A stretch of DNA of 64,000 nucleotides from Streptomyces griseosporeus (GCF_014656055.1 NZ_BNBR01000002.1:251164-315163), one strand, 5' to 3'. Numbered from the stretch's first letter, positions 53,384-62,411 are shown. Program-made: numbers and translations. The notes: a model not told the origin generated them from the letters alone.

Positions 53384-53836
53384 TCACTCCTCCGGCAGCG
53401 GCGGCCCGGCGACGTGGGCGGGGTGGCCCGGCGTGCGCCGCGCCTCCTTCAGCTCGGCCTCGTACAGATGGCGGCGGCCCTGCGCGAGCTCCTGTGTGCA
53501 GGCCGCCTCCAGCTCCCGGAAGGGCCGGTAGTACGTGTCGTCGTAGCGCTCGACGATCTGGAACGTCCAGTGTCCGGGGATGACGTTGCGGCCGATGACC
53601 TCGGCGCGGATCTTCTCCGCCCACTCGGGGTGGCCCGCCTCGGCCAGCAGGTCGGCGGCGTGCTCCAGCTGGAAGTCGGCGGTGCCGGTCATCTGGTGGA
53701 AGTCGTACAGGCGGCCTCTGGCCCGCTCGGTCGTCTCCAGGGCCTTGGAGAGCGCGCCGAGGGCTTCGACGGTCTTGTCGTCGACGCCGTCGGGGCGGCG
53801 GTGCTGCTGGTCGGGGCCGTCGGGGTGCTCCTGCAT
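53384..53836 (-). CDS. Conserved hypothetical protein (150 aa)
   Basis: I do not recognise a named family. The protein is soluble, acidic and mostly helical, with TVEALGALSKALETTERARG, a histidine-containing segment LYDFHQMTGTADFQLEHAAD, and an aromatic loop RYDDTYYRPFRELE. Orthologue-like proteins are common in streptomycetes beside stress genes. It lies between the phytoene-desaturase-like gene (69 bp upstream) and the SDR gene on the same strand. Confidence 0.7.
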   Translation of the reverse strand: MQEHPDGPDQQHRRPDGVDDKTVEALGALSKALETTERARGRLYDFHQMTGTADFQLEHAADLLAEAGHPEWAEKIRAEVIGRNVIPGHWTFQIVERYDDTYYRPFRELEAACTQELAQGRRHLYEAELKEARRTPGHPAHVAGPPLPEE

Positions 53837-53905
53837 GGGTCCTCTCTTTGGGTCGGCTTACGGCTCACAGTGCTCGCACACGGCTCGGGGCGGGCGTCCC
53901 TTCCG

Positions 53906-55525
53906 TCATCTTCTGTCCCCGGCGCGGTTCCGGCTCGCCAGCAGCCGCTGCAGGCGGGCCCGTCCCGGCGGGCGGTGGCGGCGCAGCGCGGCGCGGGCGG
54001 CGTTGGCGCCGGGCGCGCCGTGCACTCCCCCGCCCGGATGGGCGCCGGCGGAGGCCAGGTACAGGCCGGGGACGTGGGTCTCGGGGCGCCCGCTGCCGGG
54101 CAGGGGTCGGAAGACCAGCTGCTGGTGGAGGGCGGTCGTGCCGCCGTTGATGGCGCCGCCGACGAGATTGCGGTCCAGTTCCTGGAGGGTAGGCGGGGCC
54201 AGGACACGCCGGGCCCGTACGAGGGCGCGGAAGCCGGGGGCGAAGCGTTCCACCTGGCGTTCCACCCGGTCGGCCATGAGTTCCTGGTCCTTGGCGTTCC
54301 ACTGCCCGGTGATGCCCTCGTCGGCGGCGTCGGCGCGGATCTCGTGCGGGACGTGGGTGTACGCCCACGCGGACTCGGTGCCGACCGGGGAGCGGCCGGC
54401 GTCGGCCGTGGTCATCTGGCCGAACAGCAGGAAGGGCCGGTCGGGCACCTGCCGGGTGGCGATCTGGGCGGCGAAGCGGGTGAGTTCGTCGACGCCGTCC
54501 GCGAGGTGCACCGTGCCGGCCCGCCCGGCCTGTTCCGCCTGCCAGGGCACCGGGCCGTCCAGCGCCCAGTCCACCTTGAACGTGGCGAAGTCCCACTGGA
54601 AGCGCCTGAGGTCGCTCAGCACCTGCGGCGGCAGATGCTCGGCCGGGACCAGTTCGCCGTAGAGCGCGGGCACGGACACGTCCGCCAGGACGGCCCGGCG
54701 CGCGGTCACCGTCTCGCCGCCCTCGGTGCGTACGCCGACGGCCCGGCCGCCGCGCACGACGATGCGCTCGACGCGCTGCCCGCAGCGCAGCTGTCCGCCG
54801 CGTGAGCGCAGCCGTCGGGCGAGTGCCCAGGTCAGCGCGCCCGCGCCGCCGACGGGTACGGGGAAGCCGTAGGTCTGGCCGAGCATCGCCATGAGCCAGC
54901 CGAAGCCGCCGCTGCCGGCCGCCTCGGGGGCCAGGTCCGCGTGCAGGGCGTTGCCCGCCAGCAGCAGCCGGCCGCCCTCGCCGCGGAACTCCTCCTCGCC
55001 CATCCGGCGCACGGGCAGCACCAGGGAGCGGGCCGTGCGCAGCCCGCCCGCCGCCCGCAGCCGCATCGCCAGCCGGGCCGTGGCGCGCACCGGCGGGAAC
55101 GGGGTGAACAGGGCGTCCAGGAGGTCGGGGCGGAGCCTCTCCCACAGCTCGTGCAGCCGGCGCCAGGCGGCGCCGTCGCCGGACGCGAAGGCGTCCACGG
55201 ACGCCGCCGTGACGTCGAGGTCGCGGTCGAGGACGGCGCAGGTGCCGTCGGTGAGCGGGTGGGCGAGCACGCTGGGCGCGTGGCTCCAGCGCAGTCCGTG
55301 GTCCTCCAGACGCAGCGCGGACAGGACGGGGGACGCCGCGGCCAGCGGGTAGAAGGAGCTGCACAGGTCGTTCACGAAGGCCGGGTCGACGCCGCGGTCG
55401 TGGCGTACGGCCCCGCCGGGTTCGGCCTGCTCCTCCAGGACCTCGACGCTCCATCCGGCGTCCGCCAGGACGTTCGCGGCCACCAGGCCGTTGGGGCCGG
55501 CCCCGATGACCACGGCGTCAGGCAT
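53906..55525 (-). CDS. Phytoene desaturase-family FAD oxidoreductase
   Basis: A 539-aa flavoprotein of the CrtI/phytoene-desaturase-like family. The N-terminal Rossmann motif is VVIGAGPNGLVAANVLADAG with Glu in VLEEQAEPGG, and the C-terminal FAD motif is PGLYLASAGAHPGGGVHG. It would desaturate or oxidise a lipid-like substrate. Its ATG overlaps the end of the SRPBCC gene by 8 bp, so the two are co-translated. No other carotenoid genes are nearby. Confidence 0.9.
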   Translation of the reverse strand: MPDAVVIGAGPNGLVAANVLADAGWSVEVLEEQAEPGGAVRHDRGVDPAFVNDLCSSFYPLAAASPVLSALRLEDHGLRWSHAPSVLAHPLTDGTCAVLDRDLDVTAASVDAFASGDGAAWRRLHELWERLRPDLLDALFTPFPPVRATARLAMRLRAAGGLRTARSLVLPVRRMGEEEFRGEGGRLLLAGNALHADLAPEAAGSGGFGWLMAMLGQTYGFPVPVGGAGALTWALARRLRSRGGQLRCGQRVERIVVRGGRAVGVRTEGGETVTARRAVLADVSVPALYGELVPAEHLPPQVLSDLRRFQWDFATFKVDWALDGPVPWQAEQAGRAGTVHLADGVDELTRFAAQIATRQVPDRPFLLFGQMTTADAGRSPVGTESAWAYTHVPHEIRADAADEGITGQWNAKDQELMADRVERQVERFAPGFRALVRARRVLAPPTLQELDRNLVGGAINGGTTALHQQLVFRPLPGSGRPETHVPGLYLASAGAHPGGGVHGAPGANAARAALRRHRPPGRARLQRLLASRNRAGDRR

Positions 55526-56048
55526 GGCCGCTCCCGCTCCCGCCGGACGGGGAACCCGCGGGCTCGGTCCCTTCGGACCCCGGCCCGGCGTTCTCCGCGC
55601 CGCTGCGGCCGTTGTCCGGCCGGCTCTCGCACAGCCGGGCGAGGCGGGCCAGCATGGCGCGGTGGCGCAGCTGGATGAGCACTTCGAAGCCGGCGTTGTG
55701 CAGCAGGCCGCCCGCTCCCTGGAGCGGGTGCTCGTCCACGATCACCAGGCAGTGCTCGCCCCACGGCCGCAGCTCTATGGCGATGCGCGCGCTGCCCAGC
55801 GGTCCGGCGTGGGCTTCCAGTTCCAGCCCGGCACCTTCCTCGCAGCGGCGCACGATCGTCTCGTTGGACAGCCGGAACGGGCCGATCGGGACCTCGTAGC
55901 GGATCGCCGCGTCCGTCTGCGGCCACTGCCCGCGCACCGGTTCCGCCCCGGACGGTCCCACCACCCACTGCGGATACTTGCCGCCGTCGGCCAGGACGTC
56001 CCACACGACACCGGGCCGGGCTTTGATCAGACGATGACGAACGGCCAC
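55518..56048 (-). CDS. SRPBCC-family (START-like) protein
   Basis: A 176-aa protein with one polyketide-cyclase/START-like domain (RHRLIKARPGVVWDVLADG, RYEVPIGPFRLSNETIV, HCLVIVDEHPLQGAGG, ending with a long helix FEVLIQLRHRAMLARLARL) and a disordered Gly/Ser-rich tail. Such domains bind hydrophobic ligands, so it may present substrate to the flavoprotein encoded next. The GTG at 56048 follows GGAGG by 5 nt. Confidence 0.85.
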   Translation of the reverse strand: MAVRHRLIKARPGVVWDVLADGGKYPQWVVGPSGAEPVRGQWPQTDAAIRYEVPIGPFRLSNETIVRRCEEGAGLELEAHAGPLGSARIAIELRPWGEHCLVIVDEHPLQGAGGLLHNAGFEVLIQLRHRAMLARLARLCESRPDNGRSGAENAGPGSEGTEPAGSPSGGSGSGHA

Positions 56049-56159
56049 GTGCGCCTCCGTACGACGGTGGAGTGCCGGCCCCTCGGCCGGCCGTTCCCGG
56101 GTGCCCCCGCATCACCGGTCCAACCAGCCTCATCGGCACCGCGAGCCGACGCCGGGAGG

Positions 56160-56738
56160 TCACATGGCGCCGCCGATCCACCCCGCCGCGTCCAGTCGGA
56201 ACGCGCCGGGCGACACCACCGCGCCGAGGTCGTCCTCCATCGCGCTCACCCGCTCCTCCCCCAGCTCGGCGGCCCACTCGGCACGCAGCCGCTCGAAGAT
56301 CGCGGCCGAGCGGGCCAGCATGTCGAAGCCGCGTGCGGTCAGGCGGACCAGTTTGCGGCGGGCGTCGGCCGGGTCCTCGGCGCGCTCGGCGTACCCGAGG
56401 GCCACGAGGCGGTCGACGGTCTTGCCCGCCGCCTGCTTCGAGATGCCGAGGCGCCGGGCGATGTCGCTGGCGGCGCTGCCCTCCGGGCCGATTGCCTGGA
56501 GGGCGAACCCGTGCGCCGGGCGCACGTCCGGGTGTCCCTGCCGGGCCAGCTCGGTGTGCAGCTCGTCGATGAGGGTGCGGAACCCCGCGAACAGCAGCAG
56601 GGGCAGCTCGTACCCAGCTCTCGGCCGGGGCGGGCCGGAGCCGCGTCGCTCCTGTCCCCCGCCCGCACGGGCTTCCCCTCCGGGGACTCCCTTCCCAGAA
56701 AGGGAAACCTGGTTTACCATCTCATCATCGTCAACCAT
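56160..56738 (-). CDS. MarR-family transcriptional regulator
   Basis: A winged-helix regulator. After a disordered N-terminal part of about 35 residues comes the MarR core: LLLFAGFRTLIDELHTEL, then SAASDIARRLGISKQAAGKT (recognition helix region), DRLVALGYAERAEDPADARR (wing) and a C-terminal dimer helix. It is divergent from an AhpD-like gene and likely represses it. The start is uncertain: in-frame ATGs at 56747, 56738 and 56720 all lack a good ribosome site, and the operator overlaps them. Confidence 0.88.
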   Translation of the reverse strand: MVDDDEMVNQVSLSGKGVPGGEARAGGGQERRGSGPPRPRAGYELPLLLFAGFRTLIDELHTELARQGHPDVRPAHGFALQAIGPEGSAASDIARRLGISKQAAGKTVDRLVALGYAERAEDPADARRKLVRLTARGFDMLARSAAIFERLRAEWAAELGEERVSAMEDDLGAVVSPGAFRLDAAGWIGGAM

Positions 56739-56744
56739 GTTGAC
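56730..56744. promoter_or_regulatory. Operator GTCAAC-CAT-GTTGAC
   Basis: A perfect 6+3+6 dyad between the MarR-type gene and the AhpD-like gene, overlapping the possible MarR start codons. A second perfect dyad, AAACC-T-GGTTT (56705-56715), lies 15 bp to the left. Together they fit MarR autoregulation and repression of the rightward gene. Confidence 0.65.
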
Positions 56745-56760
56745 CATTCTAGGAGGCTTC

Positions 56761-57270
56761 ATGTTCCCCGCCCACACCCTGGAGAGCGCCCCGCACGCGT
56801 CGCGGCCGGCGATGCGGTCCGTCGCCGACGCGTTCGGCGGGGCGGTCCCCGACGCGGTGGCCCGGCTCGCCACCTCGCCCGAGCTGCTCAACGGGTTCCT
56901 GTCGATGAGCGCGAGCTTCGAGCAGTCCACCCTCGACCCGCTCGCGCGGGAGGTCGTCATCATGACGGTCGCCGTCCGCAACCAGTGCCACCTCTGCGTC
57001 AACCTGCACGCCGGCAAGCTCCGCAAGCTCGGCGCGGACCCGGACCTCGTCACCGCCCTGCGCGAGGAGCGCGCCCCGCAGGACGCGCGCCTCGCGGCGA
57101 TCCGGGCGTTCACGCTCGACGTCCTCGCCACCACCGGCGCCGTGGACGACGACCGGATCACGGCCTTCCTCGCCCACGGCTACACCGAGCGCAACGCCCT
57201 CGAAGTGGTCCTCGGCATCGGCGCCTACACGATGTCGACCTTCGCCAACCGCCTGGTCAGGGCGGCCTGA
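56761..57270 (+). CDS. AhpD-like carboxymuconolactone decarboxylase-family protein
   Basis: A 169-aa helical protein of the CMD/AhpD family. The redox pair is NQCHLCVNLHAGKL (Cys-x2-Cys with the following His) at about residues 78-91, preceded by LAREVVIMTVAVR. Such proteins act as peroxidase partners or general disulfide reductants. AGGAGG lies 4 nt before the ATG. The divergent MarR-type gene suggests induction by oxidants or phenolic compounds. Confidence 0.92.
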   Translation: MFPAHTLESAPHASRPAMRSVADAFGGAVPDAVARLATSPELLNGFLSMSASFEQSTLDPLAREVVIMTVAVRNQCHLCVNLHAGKLRKLGADPDLVTALREERAPQDARLAAIRAFTLDVLATTGAVDDDRITAFLAHGYTERNALEVVLGIGAYTMSTFANRLVRAA

Positions 57271-57285
57271 CAAGGCGGCGCCCGG

Positions 57286-57924
57286 TCAGGACGCGGCGAC
57301 CGCCGCGTCGAGACCCCGGGCGGCGACGACCTGCGCGTTGCCATCCGCCAGGCGGTAGCACAGGCCCACCACGGCGGCCTGTCCGGCGGCGACCTTCTCG
57401 GCGAGCACCCGGGAACGGTCCAGCAGCAGGTCGACGGTGTGCCGGATGTGCTCGGCGAGGATCTCGTCCGGCTCGGTGCGGCCCGCGGCCCGCGCCGCGA
57501 GCACACTGGGGGTCACCCGCTCCACGACGTCCCGGATGTAGCCGCCCGGCGCCACCCCGTCCTCCAGCGCGGCACGCGCAGCGCCGACCGCGCCGCACGA
57601 GTCGTGGCCGAGGACCACGACCAGGGGGCAGCCCAGTACCTCTACGCCGTACTCGATGCTGCCCAGCACCTCGGCGCCGACGACATGGCCGGCGGTACGC
57701 ACCACGAACAGGTCACCCAGACCCCGGTCGAAGACGATCTCCGCGGCCAGCCGGGAGTCGGAGCACCCGAACAGCACGGCGAAAGGCTGCTGACCCGGCA
57801 CGGTCTCGGCGCGGCGGGTGGCGTCCTGGTTGGGATGTTCCGGGGTGCCCGCGACAAATCGCTGGTTTCCGGACATCAGCAGCTCAAAGGCCTCGGAGGG
57901 CGTCTTGATCTTGTTATCGCTCAT
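57286..57924 (-). CDS. Beta-class carbonic anhydrase
   Basis: A 212-aa cytosolic zinc enzyme interconverting CO2 and bicarbonate. The zinc and catalytic motifs of the beta class are clear: GCSDSRLAAE (Cys and the Asp-Arg dyad) at about 53-62 and LGHDSCGAVGAA (His and Cys) at about 104-115. Length and the N-terminal LLMSGNQRFVAG are typical. It is convergent with the AhpD-like gene (15-bp gap). No signal peptide. Confidence 0.95.
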   Translation of the reverse strand: MSDNKIKTPSEAFELLMSGNQRFVAGTPEHPNQDATRRAETVPGQQPFAVLFGCSDSRLAAEIVFDRGLGDLFVVRTAGHVVGAEVLGSIEYGVEVLGCPLVVVLGHDSCGAVGAARAALEDGVAPGGYIRDVVERVTPSVLAARAAGRTEPDEILAEHIRHTVDLLLDRSRVLAEKVAAGQAAVVGLCYRLADGNAQVVAARGLDAAVAAS

Positions 57925-57998
57925 GCCCGCAGCCTACGAAACGACACCTGCGCCCGCATCGCCCGGGCCGGGCGCCGGGCGGGCCGACGTCGGGCCGT

Positions 57999-58029
57999 TT
58001 GACCCTCACGCGGCGTCAGGCCACATAGT
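57999..58029 (+). promoter_or_regulatory. MerR-type promoter of the MerR-methyltransferase gene, leaderless
   Basis: TTGACC (57999-58004) and CATAGT (58024-58029) are separated by exactly 19 bp, the spacing characteristic of MerR-controlled promoters. The expected transcription start coincides with the GTG at 58036, and no Shine-Dalgarno sequence is present, so the mRNA should be leaderless. Confidence 0.6.
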
Positions 58030-58035
58030 CGGGGC

Positions 58036-59151
58036 GTGGAGGAACACCTGACCGTGGGGCGTGTGGCCGGGCTGGCCGGCGTGAGCGTCCGCACGCTGCA
58101 TCACTACGACGAGATCGGCCTCGTACGGCCGTCGGCGCGGACGCCGGCCGGATACCGGGCCTACGCGCCGGGCGACGTGGAGCGGCTGCGGGAGGTGCTC
58201 GGCTACCGCAGGCTGGGCTTCGCCCTGCGCGAGATCGCGGCTCTGGTGGACGACCCGGCCACCGACGCGGTCGCGCACCTGCGGCGGCTGCGCGGGCTGC
58301 TGGAGGAACAGCGCGACCGCACCGCCGCCATGGTGGCGGCCATCGACAGGGAACTGGAGGCACGGGCGATGGGCATCCGGACGACACCCGAGGAGCAACT
58401 GGAGGTGTTCGGGGCGCAGTTGTACGACTCCATCGGCTCGGCGTACCCGGCGACGCGGCGCACCGAGCCGCGGATCGCCGCGCGGATCTGGCAGGCGCTC
58501 GGGGACGCGCGGACGGTCCTGAACGTGGGGGCCGGCACGGGTTCGTACGAGCCCCCGGACCGCGACGTCACTGCGGTGGAGCCCTCGGCGGTCATGCGGG
58601 CACAGCGTCCCGCGGGCGCGGCACCTTGTGTGGCCGCCAGTGCGGAGAGCCTGCCGTTCGCGGACGCCTCCTTCGACGCCGCGATGGCGGTGAGCACCGT
58701 CCACCACTGGCCGGACCCGGTCGCCGGGCTGCGCGAGATGCGGCGCGTGGCGCGGCGGGTGGTGGTGTTCACCTACGACGCGAGCAGCCCGGGGTGGCTC
58801 CAGCGGTTCTGGCTCACCCGCGACTATCTGCCCGAGTTCGCCGGCCTGCTCGCCGGCTGGCCGTCGCCGGCCGACCTGACCCGGGCGATCGACGGCCGCG
58901 CGGAGCCGGTGCTCATTCCGTGGGACTGCGCGGACGGCTTCTTCGAGGCGCACTGGCGCCGCCCCGAGGCGTATCTGGACGACCGGGTGCGCCGCGCGGT
59001 CTCGGTGTGGACGCGGGTGGGGCCCGACGCCGAGCAGCGGGCGGTGGACGCCCTGCGCGACGACCTGGCCTCGGGCCGGTGGGCCGAGCGCAACCGCGAC
59101 CTGCTCGCCCACGACGCGGCCGAACTCGGCCTGCGCCTGCTCGTGGCCTGA
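58036..59151 (+). CDS. MerR regulator fused to a SAM-dependent methyltransferase
   Basis: A 371-aa two-domain protein. Residues 1-75 are a MerR helix-turn-helix (VGRVAGLAGVSVRTLHHYDE, YRAYAPGDVERLREVLGYR), and a coiled-coil dimer helix runs to about 120. Residues 160-260 form a class I methyltransferase core: VLNVGAGTGSYEPPD (motif I), VTAVEPSAVM (acidic loop, Glu), and MAVSTVHHWPDPVAGLREM (motif IV region). The remainder resembles UbiE-like enzymes. The effector domain position is thus taken by an enzyme. GTG start 58036, apparently leaderless. Confidence 0.92.
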   Translation: MEEHLTVGRVAGLAGVSVRTLHHYDEIGLVRPSARTPAGYRAYAPGDVERLREVLGYRRLGFALREIAALVDDPATDAVAHLRRLRGLLEEQRDRTAAMVAAIDRELEARAMGIRTTPEEQLEVFGAQLYDSIGSAYPATRRTEPRIAARIWQALGDARTVLNVGAGTGSYEPPDRDVTAVEPSAVMRAQRPAGAAPCVAASAESLPFADASFDAAMAVSTVHHWPDPVAGLREMRRVARRVVVFTYDASSPGWLQRFWLTRDYLPEFAGLLAGWPSPADLTRAIDGRAEPVLIPWDCADGFFEAHWRRPEAYLDDRVRRAVSVWTRVGPDAEQRAVDALRDDLASGRWAERNRDLLAHDAAELGLRLLVA

Positions 59152-59187
59152 TCCGGGCGGGCCCCACCGGCCAGGGTCCGCCGCGGC

Positions 59188-60126
59188 TCACTGGCCGCCG
59201 AGGCCCGTCGTGGCGACCGACTTGACGATCTGGCGCTGGAAGAAGAGGAAGACCACGACCAGGGGCAGCGCGGCCAGCACGGCGGACGCCATGGTCTGCG
59301 CGTACTGGATGCCGTAGGCGTCCTTCACCGAGGTGATGCCGACCGGGAGGGTCATCAGCGCCGGGTCGGACGTGGAGACGAAGGGCCACAGGAAGTTGTT
59401 CCACGCCCCGATGAACACGAAGATCGCCACCGCGGCCAGCATCGGGCGGGACAGCGGCAGCAGCACCGACCAGAAGATCCGCCAGTGGCCGGCGCCGTCG
59501 ATCCGGGCCGCCTCCTCCAGTTCCCGGGGCATGGAGTCGAAGTGCTTCTTCAGGATGAACACCATGACCGGCGCCACCGTCTGCGGCAGGATCACGCCCG
59601 CGTAGGTGTCGAGCAGGTGCAGGCCGAGCATCTGCCGGAACCACGGCACGATGAGGATCTGCGGCGGCACGACCACCGCGGCCACGGTCAGCGCGAAGAA
59701 CACGCGCCGGCCGGCGAACCGGGTGCGCGAGAAGGCGTATCCGGCCATGGCGGACACCAGCACGGTGACCGCGGTGACGGCCGCGGCGATGAGGAAGCTG
59801 TTGAGCATCCACAGCGGCAGGTCGCCGCGCTGCCACACGGTGCTGAAGCCCTTCAGCGTCAGCCCGTGGCGCGGCCACGCCCAGTGCTCCGGGTCGCTGG
59901 CGTCCCGCTCGGACTTGAAGGCGGTCAGTACGGCCCACAGCATCGGCAGCAGCCAGACCGCGGCCAGGACGGCGAGCACGGCGAGCGCCAGGACACCGGC
60001 GAGGCGGCTGTCGCCGAGGACGAGGTGGTTGCCGCGCGGCCGGACCCGCGCGGTGACCGCACGCCGGGAGGGCCGTGCGGGGCGGGAGGCGGACGGGGCG
60101 CGGACGGGCAGGTCCGTGGAGGTCAT
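59188..60126 (-). CDS. Sugar ABC transporter permease (MalG type)
   Basis: A 312-aa inner-membrane permease with six helices. The EAA loop that contacts the ATPase is EEAARIDGAGHWRIFWSVLLPL at about residues 206-227. It is the third gene of an importer operon (solute-binding protein, MalF type, MalG type), starting 1 bp after the preceding stop. No ATPase gene adjoins, as is usual in streptomycetes, where a shared MsiK-type ATPase serves many importers. Confidence 0.94.
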   Translation of the reverse strand: MTSTDLPVRAPSASRPARPSRRAVTARVRPRGNHLVLGDSRLAGVLALAVLAVLAAVWLLPMLWAVLTAFKSERDASDPEHWAWPRHGLTLKGFSTVWQRGDLPLWMLNSFLIAAAVTAVTVLVSAMAGYAFSRTRFAGRRVFFALTVAAVVVPPQILIVPWFRQMLGLHLLDTYAGVILPQTVAPVMVFILKKHFDSMPRELEEAARIDGAGHWRIFWSVLLPLSRPMLAAVAIFVFIGAWNNFLWPFVSTSDPALMTLPVGITSVKDAYGIQYAQTMASAVLAALPLVVVFLFFQRQIVKSVATTGLGGQ

Positions 60127-60127
60127 G

Positions 60128-61033
60128 TCACTTCTCCCGGCGGCGGAGGGCGGCGTACTGGGCAGCGGAGGCGAGCAGGACGAGGGCGAAGAAGACGTAG
60201 CTGATCGCGGAGGCGTAGCCGAGGCGGTAGCCGGTGAAGCCGACGTCGTAGACGTACTCCACGACCGGGCGGGTGGAGCCGTCGGGGCCGCCCTTGGTGA
60301 GCAGGTAGATCTGGTCGAACACCTTCAGGGAGGCGAGGATCTGCAGGACGGTCACGACCGCGGTGATCCGGCCGAGCTGCGGCAGGGTGATCGACCACAG
60401 CCGGCGCCAGGCCCCGGCGCCGTCGAGGGCCGCCGCCTCGTACAGGTGGTCCGGGACGGCCTGGAGGGCGGCGAGGTAGAGCAGGAAGTTGAAGCCGACC
60501 GTCCACCACAGGGTGGTCAGGACGATCGCCCACATCGCGACCGACTCGTCGCTGAGCCAGGCCACGGGGCCCAGGCCGAACAGGTGGAGGAGGTGGTTGA
60601 GCAGGCCGAGGTCCGGCTGGTAGAGCCAGATCCACAGCAGGCTCACGACGCCGACGGGCAGCAGATAGGGCGCGAAGAAGGCCAGCCGCCACACCCACTG
60701 GCCGGGCAGTCCGGTGTGCACCAGCAGCGCCATGCCGAGCGCCGCCGCGACCAGCGGCACGGTCGACAGGACGGTGAACCAGACGGTGTGCCCGAGGGCC
60801 CGCCACATCTCGGCGTCGCGGAAGGCCTCCGTGAAGTTGTCCAGGCCGACGAAGTCCGGGTTGTGGGCCGACAGGGAGGTGTCCGTCAGGCTCATCCACA
60901 GGCCCTGGGCCAGCGGCCAGACCATGAACAGGGCGAACAGGACGAGGAAGGGCAGCGCGAACAGCAGCCCGGGCGGGCCCTGCCGGCGCGCCGGCAGGGC
61001 CCCGGAGCGGGGCGAGGCGTGGGGAGAGGACAT
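60128..61033 (-). CDS. Sugar ABC transporter permease (MalF type)
   Basis: A 301-aa inner-membrane permease with six helices and the EAA loop EAAALDGAGAWRRLWSITLPQ at about residues 197-217. FALPFLVLFALFMVWPLAQG near the N-terminus is typical of MalF-type subunits. The second gene of the operon, 34 bp after the solute-binding protein gene. Confidence 0.94.
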   Translation of the reverse strand: MSSPHASPRSGALPARRQGPPGLLFALPFLVLFALFMVWPLAQGLWMSLTDTSLSAHNPDFVGLDNFTEAFRDAEMWRALGHTVWFTVLSTVPLVAAALGMALLVHTGLPGQWVWRLAFFAPYLLPVGVVSLLWIWLYQPDLGLLNHLLHLFGLGPVAWLSDESVAMWAIVLTTLWWTVGFNFLLYLAALQAVPDHLYEAAALDGAGAWRRLWSITLPQLGRITAVVTVLQILASLKVFDQIYLLTKGGPDGSTRPVVEYVYDVGFTGYRLGYASAISYVFFALVLLASAAQYAALRRREK

Positions 61034-61067
61034 CGTCGTTCCTCCTGCGCTGAAGGTCGTGACCGGG

Positions 61068-62411
61068 TCAGGCCGGGCTGGGCTTGGAGAGGAAGGTGTT
61101 CAGGCGACGCACCATGGCGCGCGCCGCGCGGTCCGGGGCGAGGGAACCAAGGAGGGCCTGCTGCAGGACCTGGGACATGGAGTTCTGGAAGTCGGACCCG
61201 GCGCCGGCGAACCACACCGAGGGGTCGAGGACGACGTGCTGCTGGGCCTGCGCGTAGTGGGACTGTGGCCGCAGCGCGGCGTAGGCGCCGGTGCGGGTGG
61301 CGGGGCCGTAGGCGGGGATGTGCCCGGCGGTGGCCCAGATCTGCCCGGCCTTGAGGAGCGCGGCGACGGCCTGGTGGGTGCGTCGGCGGCGCGCGGGGTC
61401 CGGGTCGGGGTGGTGCGGCAGGACGAAGGCGTGCGAGTCGGCGTAGACGGCCGGGGTGCCGAACACGGTGGGGAACGGGGCGGCTCCGACCTTCGGGTCG
61501 GCGGCGCGGAAGGTGCCCAGCTCCCACTCGCCCGAGAGGATCATCGCCGTCCGGCGGTCGGCGAAGGAGGCGATCGCGGCGGCGTAGTCGAGGTGCCTGG
61601 GGTTGGTCCGCCCGTCGACGAGTTTCGCCATGAAGGCGATGACCTCGGCCATGCGGTCCACGTCGGCCTCGGCGGGGCCGCCCGGCGGCAGGTCGAACCG
61701 GCCGCCGGTCTGCCGGTACAGGCCGTAGAACAGCCGCCAGCCCTGCGCGCTGTCGGTGACGTAGCCGAAGGCGATGCCCTGCTTGCCGGAGGCGCGGGCC
61801 AGTTCGCGGCCGGCCCGGAGGAAGGCGTCCGGGGAGGAGAACGCCCCCGTGTCCAGGCTGCCGTCGCTCTTCAGCAGGCCGGCGCGGGCGGCCGGTTCGG
61901 GGTGGTAGAAGACGATGAACGGGTGCGTGTCCAGCGGGACGGCGTAGGTCTTGCCCCGGTACTGGGTGCGGCCCCACACGGCCTCGGTGAAGGCGCTCGG
62001 AGTGATGCCGTACTCGGCCAGCAGGTCCAGGTCCCAGGCGTCCAGCAGCCCCGTGGGCGCGTAGCCCGCGAGCCGGGACAGGTGGGCGACGGCCACGTCG
62101 GGGCCGCGTCCGCCGGCCGAGGCCATGGCGAGCTTGGTGTAGTAGGGCGTGCCCCACTCCAGGACCGTGCGCTCGACCCGCGTCCCCGGCATGTCGCGGC
62201 GGGCGGCGCGCACCATGTCGTTGAGCAGTCCGCCGTCGGCCCCGCTGAACAGGTCCCACAGGCGCACCGTGTCGGGGTCCGCGGCCTGCGCCGAGCCACA
62301 GCCGGTGAGCGCTCCGCCGCCGAGGACCACCGCCCCCGAGGCGAGCGCGGCGCTGAGCACCCCGCGCCGGGTGAGACCCCGGTTCCCTTCTGGTTCCGGC
62401 CAGTCGGTCAT
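61068..62411 (-). CDS. Sugar ABC transporter solute-binding lipoprotein
   Basis: A 447-aa extracellular sugar-binding protein. The N-terminus combines a twin-arginine motif (LTRRGVLSAA) with a lipobox (LTGC at about residues 36-39), so it should be Tat-exported and lipidated. The mature part has the two-lobed family-1 pattern (VRLWDLFSGADGGLLNDMV, GKTYAVPLDTHPFIVFYHPE, AMILSGEWELG). The ligand is unknown, but the GH2 gene upstream suggests a beta-linked or uronic sugar. First gene of the importer operon. Confidence 0.94.
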   Translation of the reverse strand: MTDWPEPEGNRGLTRRGVLSAALASGAVVLGGGALTGCGSAQAADPDTVRLWDLFSGADGGLLNDMVRAARRDMPGTRVERTVLEWGTPYYTKLAMASAGGRGPDVAVAHLSRLAGYAPTGLLDAWDLDLLAEYGITPSAFTEAVWGRTQYRGKTYAVPLDTHPFIVFYHPEPAARAGLLKSDGSLDTGAFSSPDAFLRAGRELARASGKQGIAFGYVTDSAQGWRLFYGLYRQTGGRFDLPPGGPAEADVDRMAEVIAFMAKLVDGRTNPRHLDYAAAIASFADRRTAMILSGEWELGTFRAADPKVGAAPFPTVFGTPAVYADSHAFVLPHHPDPDPARRRRTHQAVAALLKAGQIWATAGHIPAYGPATRTGAYAALRPQSHYAQAQQHVVLDPSVWFAGAGSDFQNSMSQVLQQALLGSLAPDRAARAMVRRLNTFLSKPSPA

